In this document: in pieces, positions 1 to 5,722 of the stretch
Layout: each line of letters starts with the position of its first letter
How positions within the stretch are numbered: the first letter of the stretch is position 1
From: an uncultured Clostridia bacterium
Lineage (GTDB): Bacteria; Bacillota; Clostridia; Oscillospirales; CAG-272
Length of the DNA stretch: 8,118 nt
Reading direction: 5' to 3'
NCBI GenBank assembly: GCA_946055715.1
Contig: CAMGGT010000029.1
Span: 1 to 8,118, forward strand
Translations under genes and position numbers: made by a program
The notes under the pieces: generated by a model
What the model was told of the DNA's origin: nothing
What the model saw: only the letters and a program-made list of their open reading frames with translations
The model's database searches: none

Positions 1-739
1 GCTCGCAGGACATTTCAAGCGAAAATACACAGACCGATTTGTCTGTGTCGGCCTTTGCATAGTTGGTGGCGATGTTCATCACAAAGCTGGTTTTGCCCAT
101 GCCGGGGCGCGCCCCGACGATCACAAGATCGCCTGCGGCCAGTTGCACAAGCACGCGGTCCAGCCCGGAAAAGCCGGTGCGCACACCGACTTCGGCATCC
201 TTGTTTTCAGAGAGTTTGACAATGTTCTGATAGACGGTGGAGATGATGTCGCGGATGTGGCGCAATTGGTTTGTCTGCCGCCTTTTGGAGAGGTCAAAGA
301 CCATCTGCTCTGCGGCATCCACCACATCGTCGGCTTTGCCCTGTTCTGCATAGGCCATGCCGGAGATCTCGTCGCTGGTTTCGATCAGGCGGCGCAGAAG
401 GGCTTTGTCGCGCACGATCAGTGCATAGTCCTTTACATTGGCGGCGGAAGGAACGATTTCGGCGATCTGGGTGATGTACTGCAGGCCGCCGCTCTCGTCT
501 CTTGCTCCGCTCTCCACCAGCTTGTTGACCAGCGTGACGGTGTCGATCTTACTGCTGGCAAGAAACATCTCCTGCATGGCGGTAAAGATGAGCTGATGCT
601 CTTTCATATAGAAATCATCGGCGGTGATAAGGCCCGATATGGCCTCAAAACACTCGGCCGGCCGGATGAGGATGGAGCCGAGAACGGATTGTTCCGCCTC
701 CACCGATACCGGCACGCGGCGTGTCAGATCATTGTCCAT
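1..739 (-). CDS. dnaB: Replicative DNA helicase DnaB, N-terminal 246 residues (runs off the left edge)
   Basis: Hexameric ATPase that unwinds DNA at the replication fork and recruits DnaG primase. The visible part starts MDNDLTRRVPVSVEAEQSVL, the typical 'P.s.EAEqsvLG' opening of the DnaB N-terminal domain (about residues 10-110). A helical linker follows, then the start of the RecA-like domain with RTGFSGLD (about 187-194), Walker A GARPGMGKTS (about 209-218, Lys216) and SLEMS just before the edge. Known DnaB proteins are about 440-470 residues, so roughly the C-terminal half lies outside the window. The ATG at 739 is preceded by GGAGAG at 745-750 with a 5-base spacer. The gap to the rplI stop is 13 bases, so it is probably the third gene of the gdpP-rplI-dnaB operon. 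I see no frameshift or missing motif in the visible part. Identification as DnaB rather than a phage or RadA-like relative rests on the N-terminal domain and the neighbours. Confidence 0.96.
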   Translation of the reverse strand, partial: MDNDLTRRVPVSVEAEQSVLGSILIRPAECFEAISGLITADDFYMKEHQLIFTAMQEMFLASSKIDTVTLVNKLVESGARDESGGLQYITQIAEIVPSAANVKDYALIVRDKALLRRLIETSDEISGMAYAEQGKADDVVDAAEQMVFDLSKRRQTNQLRHIRDIISTVYQNIVKLSENKDAEVGVRTGFSGLDRVLVQLAAGDLVIVGARPGMGKTSFVMNIATNYAKADTDKSVCVFSLEMSCE

Positions 740-752
740 TTTTTCTCTCCGT

Positions 753-1199
753 TTATGCGCCCGTCACAGAGACGTTCAACTGCGCGGAAATGTCTTCATA
801 GAGTTTGATCTTGACAGTATAGGTGCCCTTGTTTTTGATGGGGGCATCCAACACGATCTTACGTTTGTCAAGCGACACGCCGAAAGCGGCAGAAATGGCG
901 TCGGCTATGTCTTTGGCGGTGACGGCACCGTACAGGCGGCCGTCCGCTCCGCCGGCAGAGGTGATGGTGACGGTGGCATTTGCAAGCTTTTCGGCCGTTG
1001 CTCGCGCGGCCTTGCGTTCTTCGTCGATCTTGTGCTGTGCAGCCGCCTTTTTCCCCATCAGGTCATTCTGGGATCTGGCATCTGCCACGATCGCCAGTTT
1101 TTTGGGCAGAAGAAAATTGCGCACATATCCGTCCGAGGCCTCCACGATCTGATCCTTTTTTCCCAGTCCTCTGACATCGGAAAGCAAAATGACTTTCAT
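753..1199 (-). CDS. rplI: 50S ribosomal protein L9
   Basis: L9 binds 23S rRNA near the base of the L1 stalk and reaches outward from the large subunit; it helps maintain reading frame. The 148-residue product has both globular domains. The N-terminal domain opens MKVILLSDVRGLGKKDQIVE and carries the family stretch DGYVRNFLLPKKLA (23-36). A charged, alanine-rich connecting helix follows (about 42-75), then the C-terminal domain with GRLYGAVTAKDIADAI (87-102). The length is normal for the family. An in-frame ATG two codons upstream (1205) would give MKMKVILL. I prefer 1199 because the AAGGAG at 1209-1214 is 9 bases from it but only 3 from 1205, and because L9 proteins usually begin MKVILL. It lies between gdpP and dnaB, the common Bacillota order, and is probably co-transcribed with both. 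Confidence 0.96.
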   Translation of the reverse strand: MKVILLSDVRGLGKKDQIVEASDGYVRNFLLPKKLAIVADARSQNDLMGKKAAAQHKIDEERKAARATAEKLANATVTITSAGGADGRLYGAVTAKDIADAISAAFGVSLDKRKIVLDAPIKNKGTYTVKIKLYEDISAQLNVSVTGA

Positions 1200-1208
1200 T
1201 TTCATTGT

Positions 1209-1214
1209 CTCCTT
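1209..1214 (-). promoter_or_regulatory. Ribosome binding site of rplI, overlapping the gdpP stop codon
   Basis: On the minus strand this reads AAGGAG. Its first two bases are also the last two of the gdpP TAA stop (1213-1215). Spacing is 9 bases to the ATG at 1199 and 3 bases to the ATG at 1205, which is the main reason for choosing the inner start. The overlap suggests that ribosomes finishing gdpP can restart on rplI; this is an inference from geometry. Confidence 0.75.
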
Positions 1215-3210
1215 ATTCTTCTTCGTTTGTACTGTTCATATACGAATTGATGGCCCGAAGGACCTTTTGCTGTGCTTCCTTGACGGAAACGCCGCGCAAC
1301 TGGCCGCCTGCCATCTCAAAGTGGCCGCCACCACCGCATTTTTCCATGATGAGCTGCACATTGATGTTGCCCGTACTGCGCGCGGAAATGAGCACCTGGT
1401 CGCCGACTTTGATCAGTGTAAAGGAGGCCTCCACCTTTTTGCCGGTCAACAGCTTATCGGCCACTTTTGCGGCAATGACGCGGTAGCTCTCATCCACCGC
1501 CTTGTCGCAGGAGCAGATGGCAATGCACCCCTTGTAGATCTCCACATTGGAGAGCAGGCGGGATTCTTTGGTGAGGTCGTCCACCTCGGAACGGTAGAGG
1601 TCTGTGGCCTCTGCAGAGCCGGCCCCCTGACCGCGCAGATACTGGGCGGCGGCAAATGTACGTGGGCCGGTGTTTTTGGAGAACTGCTTGGTGTCCAGCA
1701 CGATGCCCGAGAAGAGCAGCTCTGCCTCCACCTTATTCAGCGCTTTGACATTCAGGCCATATTCAAGGAATTCCGTCACCAGTTCGGAAGCGGAAGAAGC
1801 GGAGGGTTCAATGTAGGCCAGCTTGATGTTGGAGCCCAGCTCCTGCGGCTGGATGTGGTGGTCGACGATGACGATGTTTGCGGCATGTTTGACAAGCTCC
1901 GGCACCTCAACATGGTCCACATTGCTGACGTCCACGATGATCAGAAGAGATTTGGGGCCCAGCAGTTCTGCCGCGCGCACACCGGAAACGAAGGCATCCC
2001 GGTATTCTTCCATCTGGCGGGCATACTCGATGTTGGGGGCGATGTTCTTGTCGTCTTTGGAGTAGACGATGTTGTATTTTACGCCGCACATACGCACGAA
2101 TTTGGCCATGCCGATGGCAGAACCGACCGAGTCGTGGTCGCCCCAGCGGTGCCCCATGATGACCACATTGCTGCTGCGGCCTATCTCGGCGCAGAGCTGG
2201 GTGGAGAAGACGCGCGCCTTCACATTTGTGCGCTTATAGACGGCCTTGGTGCGTCCGCCAAAGAACTCCACACCTGCGCCGTTTTTACACACCACCTGGT
2301 CGCCGCCGCGTTGCAGAGCCATTTCGTGCGCGGCCTCTGCGGCGCGCTCACGCTCTGCAAGCGACCCCCCCACGCGGGCGATACCCATGGAGACCGTGAT
2401 GGAAACGCCGTCGCCCACATGCGTCTGGCGCACTTCGTCCAGAACGGAAAAGCGGTCTTCAATACATTCTGACAGTTGCTTTGTATCCAAAAGCAACAGG
2501 TATTTGTCTGTGTCGTAGGACATAAGAATGCAGTTGTTCTTCATGGCCCAGCGACGGAGTTTGGTGTCAACTTCCAAGAGGGTGTCGTTGACATTTTCTG
2601 TGGTGTATTGCATGGCGTCCTGCAGGTTGTCGATGGAGACGAATCCAATGGCCATGCGGTCATCCTCATAGGCCTGCTCGGCGGCGCGCAGGGCGCTGAT
2701 GTCACGCAGTTGCGCAAAGACATATTCCGTGCCTTCCGCTATCACTTTGGTGAGTTGTGCCATATACATTTTGTCACCCAGAGTGATGCGTTTGTCCGTG
2801 TCCAGAAACGGCACCACGGAAGTGATGTTTTCCCCTTGGGCAGGGCATTTGTCTCCAAGCGAATCGGAAAAGGCGGTGTTGCACCAGACAAGCCGGCCGT
2901 CCTTGTCGCAAATGACAGAGGGGGCGTCGCTGTTCTGCAAAAAGGTGCCCAATGTCTGCTCAAGCTCTTCTGCCAATGTAAAAACGGGTATGCCCGCGTC
3001 GCGCCGGATGCGATGGCGGGTCCACCACACCGTCAGACCCAGATAAAGCAACAGGGCCACCCCGGCGGGGATCCATCTGCCGATGTCAAACAGCCCGTAC
3101 CACAGTGCGGCAAGCAGCAGACACAGGCAGGCAGAAAGCAGATAAACCGCCATATCCCGTGCAGTGGCAATGCGGTCAAGCCCGTTCAGATATGTCTTTT
3201 TTTCTTTCAT
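1213..3210 (-). CDS. gdpP: Membrane-bound cyclic-di-AMP phosphodiesterase, GdpP/YybT family (DHH-DHHA1)
   Basis: This 665-residue protein matches the GdpP family, which hydrolyses c-di-AMP to pApA and so affects osmolyte, cell-wall and DNA-integrity signalling. Domains in order: two membrane segments (about 20-40 and 47-64); a PAS-like sensor (about 80-175, with NSDAPSVICDKDGRLVWCN); a degenerate GGDEF domain (about 180-318), where SYDTDKYL stands where a GGDEF motif would be and SMGIARVGG and ALQRGGDQVV follow; a DHH domain; and DHHA1. The metal-binding set is complete: GHRWGDHD (His354, Asp358, Asp360), VDVSN (Asp427), VDHH (Asp450, His451, His452) and VLDT (Asp506). The C-terminal GGGGHFEMAGG is at 626-636. 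Length is normal (about 650-665). The ATG at 3210 is the only possible N-terminal start, as an in-frame TAG lies four codons upstream. Its ribosome site is weak (AGGCG, 3217-3221, 6-base spacer). First gene of the operon with rplI and dnaB. Confidence 0.96.
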   Translation of the reverse strand: MKEKKTYLNGLDRIATARDMAVYLLSACLCLLLAALWYGLFDIGRWIPAGVALLLYLGLTVWWTRHRIRRDAGIPVFTLAEELEQTLGTFLQNSDAPSVICDKDGRLVWCNTAFSDSLGDKCPAQGENITSVVPFLDTDKRITLGDKMYMAQLTKVIAEGTEYVFAQLRDISALRAAEQAYEDDRMAIGFVSIDNLQDAMQYTTENVNDTLLEVDTKLRRWAMKNNCILMSYDTDKYLLLLDTKQLSECIEDRFSVLDEVRQTHVGDGVSITVSMGIARVGGSLAERERAAEAAHEMALQRGGDQVVCKNGAGVEFFGGRTKAVYKRTNVKARVFSTQLCAEIGRSSNVVIMGHRWGDHDSVGSAIGMAKFVRMCGVKYNIVYSKDDKNIAPNIEYARQMEEYRDAFVSGVRAAELLGPKSLLIIVDVSNVDHVEVPELVKHAANIVIVDHHIQPQELGSNIKLAYIEPSASSASELVTEFLEYGLNVKALNKVEAELLFSGIVLDTKQFSKNTGPRTFAAAQYLRGQGAGSAEATDLYRSEVDDLTKESRLLSNVEIYKGCIAICSCDKAVDESYRVIAAKVADKLLTGKKVEASFTLIKVGDQVLISARSTGNINVQLIMEKCGGGGHFEMAGGQLRGVSVKEAQQKVLRAINSYMNSTNEEE

Positions 3211-3243
3211 GATGTACGCCTATCAAAAGGCCCCTCCCGAATG

Positions 3244-3271
3244 GCGGCTCCGGCAAGCCGGAAGAATCCGC
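3244..3271 (-). other. Small hairpin in the gdpP leader
   Basis: The inner stem TCCGG/CCGGA (3249-3253 with 3258-3262, loop of 4) sits within an outer GCGG/CCGC pairing (3244-3247 with 3268-3271), separated by an asymmetric internal loop. It would form near the 5' end of the roughly 70-base leader predicted from the promoter at 3287-3315. There is no U-tract after it on the minus strand, so it is not an intrinsic terminator. A role in RNA stability is possible but unproven, and the leader is too short for the known c-di-AMP riboswitch. Confidence 0.4.
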
Positions 3272-3286
3272 AAATATTCAGGATAC

Positions 3287-3315
3287 ATTATATCATAATT
3301 TTTTGGTCTGGTAAA
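3287..3315 (-). promoter_or_regulatory. SigA-type promoter of the gdpP-rplI-dnaB operon
   Basis: On the minus strand, TTTACC (3310-3315) is followed by a 17-base spacer and a perfect TATAAT (3287-3292). A TG one base before the -10 makes it an extended -10 promoter. The -35 matches the consensus TTGACA at four of six positions. An A-rich stretch lies just upstream (about 3331-3350 read in reverse), as in UP elements. Transcription would start near 3280, giving a leader of about 70 bases to the ATG at 3210. Confidence 0.8.
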
Positions 3316-3350
3316 GTCATCAAATACGAGAAATTCGTTTTTTTGCTTTG

Positions 3351-3365
3351 CAAATACCATATTTG
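3351..3365. repeat. Short inverted repeat CAAATA-CCA-TATTTG, candidate operator
   Basis: Perfect 6-base arms (3351-3356 and 3360-3365) flank a 3-base centre, between the two divergent promoters. The half-site CAAATA recurs at 3321-3326, immediately upstream of the gdpP -35, and at 3271-3276, just downstream of the predicted gdpP start point. The copies are 50 and 30 bases apart, close to whole helical turns. The region is AT-rich, so chance is a real alternative. No regulator gene is in the window. Confidence 0.3.
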
Positions 3366-3377
3366 AGATACTGCCGG

Positions 3378-3407
3378 TTGAAAAACGGTAGGAAAAGCGC
3401 CTGAAAT
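3378..3407 (+). promoter_or_regulatory. Candidate promoter of recG
   Basis: TTGAAA (3378-3383; five of six matches to TTGACA) lies 18 bases before TGAAAT (3402-3407; four of six matches to TATAAT). Transcription would begin near 3414, giving a leader of about 54 bases. The -10 is poor, and other weak pairings exist in this AT-rich stretch, for example GATACT at 3367-3372. The exact position is therefore uncertain, though some promoter is expected here because gdpP is transcribed the other way. Confidence 0.35.
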
Positions 3408-3427
3408 AGTGAATGATAAAGATACCA

Positions 3428-3448
3428 TGGGGAGGCAGGATCTCCCCA
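3428..3448 (+). other. Hairpin in the recG leader, just before the ribosome binding site
   Basis: TGGGGAG (3428-3434) pairs perfectly with CTCCCCA (3442-3448) across a 7-base loop, giving a 7-bp GC-rich stem. It ends 6 bases before the AAAGGAGG ribosome site and leaves that site free. No U-run follows, so it is not an intrinsic terminator. It could protect the 5' end of the message or present the ribosome site; this is inference. Confidence 0.5.
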
Positions 3449-3454
3449 CCGAAA

Positions 3455-3462
3455 AAAGGAGG
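3455..3462 (+). promoter_or_regulatory. Strong ribosome binding site of recG
   Basis: AAAGGAGG, an almost complete match to the 16S rRNA tail complement, is 5 bases before the ATG at 3468. It fixes the recG start and contrasts with the weak site in front of the divergent gdpP. Confidence 0.85.
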
Positions 3463-3467
3463 CGCGT

Positions 3468-5639
3468 ATGGCAGACAGACCCTTGCTTTCTCTTTCTCCC
3501 GACGATGCCGTCACGCGCTTGAAAGGGGTCGGCCCTGCGCGGGCGGCGTGCCTGCAACGGCTGGGCATTTTTACCCTGCGGGACCTGCTGTTCCATTTTC
3601 CCCGCGCCTATGAGAACCGCGGCGACATCAAGACCCTGCTGCAAGGCACAGACGGGCTGTGCGCCGCCTTTCGCCTGACGGTGCAGAGCGTGCCGCGGGT
3701 GGCGAGGCCGCGGCGGGGCATGACGCTGACCACCATGCGCGCCTCGGACGAGACGGGCACTGCGGAGATCGTCTTTTTTAACCAGGAATATGTCGCCGGT
3801 CAGATCGAGGCAGGACGCACCTACCGCTTCTGGGGGCGGTTGCAGTATCGGCGCGGGCATTATCAGATCTCCACCCCTGCATTTGAACCGATCTTGCCGG
3901 GGGTGGCTCTGCCGGATCTGGTGCCGCGCTATCCCCTCTGCGAAAACCTCTCGCAGAAGGCCATGCACACCCTTATCTGTGATGCCCTTGCGGCCGTGCG
4001 GGACAAGCTGGATGACCCCCTGCCGGAACACCTGCGCCTTGGCGAGCAGTTCCCCACCCTTTCTGTGGCGCTGGAGCAGATCCATTCCCCCACAGACAAG
4101 CAGTCTCTGCGTGCCGCCCTGCGGCGGATGATGTATGAAGAGCTGTTCTGCATGGCCATCGGCATTGCCCGCTCCAAACGAGAAAACAGTGACCTGCGCA
4201 TGCCCGTCTTTACCAAAACGGACATGACCCCCTTTTTGCAGGCACTCACCTTTTCTCTGACGAGGGCACAGGCGCGCACCGTGGGGGAGATCTGCCGCGA
4301 TGTTTCCCTGCCGGGAGAAGACGGGATGACGGCCGCCATGAGACGCATCCTCATCGGGGATGTGGGCTCGGGCAAAACGGTGTGTGCCGAAGCCGCCGCC
4401 TTTCTGGCTGCGCAGAACGGCAAGCAGACCGCGCTGATGGTGCCCACCGCCATCCTGGCCGAACAGCACTATGCGGAGTGCAAACCGCTGTTTGCCCGGC
4501 TGGGGTACACGGTCGAACTGTTGACAGGTGCCACCCCCCAAAAGGAAAAGCGGCAGATATACGAGCGTCTGCAAGGCAACGGCCCGCGCATTGACATGAT
4601 CATCGGCACCCACGCACTGTTGCAAGACAAAGTGGTGTTTGATGACCTGGGGCTGATCATCACAGACGAGCAACACCGCTTCGGCGTGGCCCAGCGGGCA
4701 ACGCTGAAAGAAAAGTCGCAGCTATGCCATCTGCTGGTCATGAGCGCCACCCCCATCCCGCGCACGCTGGCCCTCTCCATGTACGGTGACCTTGCCGTTT
4801 CCCGCCTGGACGAAATGCCGCCCGGGCGACAGATCACAGACACCTATGTGGTGGATGAAAGTTATCGTGACCGGCTGAATGCCTTTATCCGCAAAAACGC
4901 GGCGGAAGGCGGCCAGATTTATGTGGTCTGCCCCTCCATCGAACAGCCGGACGAAACCGAAGAGCCGGCGGATGAGGTGGAGATGAGCGACCTGTTTTCC
5001 CTCACGCCGGAAGGGAGGCCGCCGCTGAAAAGCGTGGTGGCCTATGCAGAACAGCTCCGCCGTGCCTGCCCGCAATTGCGCGTACTTTTGCTGCACGGGC
5101 AGATGAAGAATGCGGAAAAGGAGGCGGTGATGCAGGCCTTTGCGCGCGGCGAGGCGGATGTGCTCGTTTCCACCACGGTCATCGAAGTGGGGGTCAATGT
5201 GCCGAATGCCTCGCTGATGATCGTGGAGAATGCCGAGCGGTTCGGTCTCTCTCAGCTTCACCAGTTGCGGGGACGCGTGGGGCGCGGAAAACGAAAATCC
5301 TACTGTGTTCTCGTCTCTGACAGCAAGGGGGAAGCCGCACGGGAGCGCCTCTCGATCATGCACAAGTGCCACGACGGCTATCGCATTGCCGAGCAGGATC
5401 TGCTGATGCGAGGCCCGGGCGATTTCTTTGCCGCGGTCGATGCCGGTAATGTCCGCCAGAGCGGCGGCTTTTCCCTGCGGTTGGCCTCTGCCTGTGACGA
5501 CACGGAGCTGATGCAACGCGCCTTTGCGGCGGCAGGCCGGTTGGTAAAAGCAGACCCCGCCCTTTCCCTTCCCGAGCACGCCACCCTGCAAAAAGAGATC
5601 GAACGCATTTTTACTTTGGATGACAAAACCGTTTCCTGA
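3468..5639 (+). CDS. recG: ATP-dependent DNA helicase RecG
   Basis: RecG remodels stalled forks, Holliday junctions and D-loops in the cytoplasm. The 723-residue product begins with the wedge region: LKGVGPARAACLQRLGI (18-34) and DLLFHFPRAYENR (39-51), followed by the OB-fold (about 60-145). The helicase core has LTRAQ (264-268), Walker A GDVGSGKT (297-304), DEQHRFG (400-406), MSATPIPRTLA (425-435), the RecG signature TVIEVGVNVPNASLMIVENA (570-589) and QLRGRVGRG (599-607). It is somewhat longer than well-known RecG proteins (about 680-693). Part of the extra length is an acidic loop (about 493-520, with PDETEEPADEVEMSD), and part is extra residues between GPGDFF (649-654) and RQSG (663-666). 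The frame is unbroken. The start is fixed by AAAGGAGG at 3455-3462. It is the first gene of the rightward block and diverges from gdpP. Confidence 0.97.
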   Translation: MADRPLLSLSPDDAVTRLKGVGPARAACLQRLGIFTLRDLLFHFPRAYENRGDIKTLLQGTDGLCAAFRLTVQSVPRVARPRRGMTLTTMRASDETGTAEIVFFNQEYVAGQIEAGRTYRFWGRLQYRRGHYQISTPAFEPILPGVALPDLVPRYPLCENLSQKAMHTLICDALAAVRDKLDDPLPEHLRLGEQFPTLSVALEQIHSPTDKQSLRAALRRMMYEELFCMAIGIARSKRENSDLRMPVFTKTDMTPFLQALTFSLTRAQARTVGEICRDVSLPGEDGMTAAMRRILIGDVGSGKTVCAEAAAFLAAQNGKQTALMVPTAILAEQHYAECKPLFARLGYTVELLTGATPQKEKRQIYERLQGNGPRIDMIIGTHALLQDKVVFDDLGLIITDEQHRFGVAQRATLKEKSQLCHLLVMSATPIPRTLALSMYGDLAVSRLDEMPPGRQITDTYVVDESYRDRLNAFIRKNAAEGGQIYVVCPSIEQPDETEEPADEVEMSDLFSLTPEGRPPLKSVVAYAEQLRRACPQLRVLLLHGQMKNAEKEAVMQAFARGEADVLVSTTVIEVGVNVPNASLMIVENAERFGLSQLHQLRGRVGRGKRKSYCVLVSDSKGEAARERLSIMHKCHDGYRIAEQDLLMRGPGDFFAAVDAGNVRQSGGFSLRLASACDDTELMQRAFAAAGRLVKADPALSLPEHATLQKEIERIFTLDDKTVS

Positions 5640-5710
5640 ACCTGTGCCAGTTACCGCCGGAGCGGGCAACACAGAAAACGGAAAAAGCATAAAGAAGACA
5701 CAAAAAGAAA

Positions 5711-5716
5711 GTGGTG
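5711..5716 (+). promoter_or_regulatory. Probable ribosome binding site of rarA (decides the start)
   Basis: GTGGTG, preceded by AAA, is 6 bases before the ATG at 5723. Its GGTG can pair with the CACC of the 16S tail. The same bases form two in-frame GTG codons that could themselves be starts, but nothing ribosome-site-like lies in front of them (only AAAAAGAAA). The ATG also gives MNQPLADRIRP, a typical RarA opening. The 82-base gap from recG to this start otherwise shows only a weak 4-bp CCGC/GCGG hairpin at 5654-5665 without a U-run. Confidence 0.45.
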
Positions 5717-5722
5717 AAACAG

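Noticed and set aside
143..1250. Plus-strand open frames of 221 and 208 codons opposite dnaB and rplI
   Set aside because: Codon-aligned shadows of two well-identified genes, without initiation signals.
37..2515. A 14-base exact repeat (ATTTGTCTGTGTCG at 37-50 and 2502-2515)
   Set aside because: Both copies fall in coding sequence and encode the same peptide Asp-Thr-Asp-Lys in dnaB and gdpP. A chance match with similar codon choice is sufficient.
3326..3344. Possible plus-strand intrinsic terminator: ACGA-gaaat-TCGT followed by seven T
   Set aside because: The stem is only 4 bp (7 with a mismatch) and AT-rich, too weak for termination. No plus-strand gene lies just upstream, and the T-run is better read as part of the AT-rich promoter region.
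1189..3366. Two long plus-strand open frames (427 and 296 codons) opposite gdpP
   Set aside because: They are in exact codon register with gdpP on the other strand, have no ribosome sites or recognisable domains, and are explained by the lack of TTA, CTA and TCA codons in gdpP, which has every expected motif.
5654..5665. CCGC/GCGG hairpin between recG and rarA as a terminator
   Set aside because: Only 4 bp, with a 4-base loop and no U-run after it. Read-through from recG into rarA is more likely.
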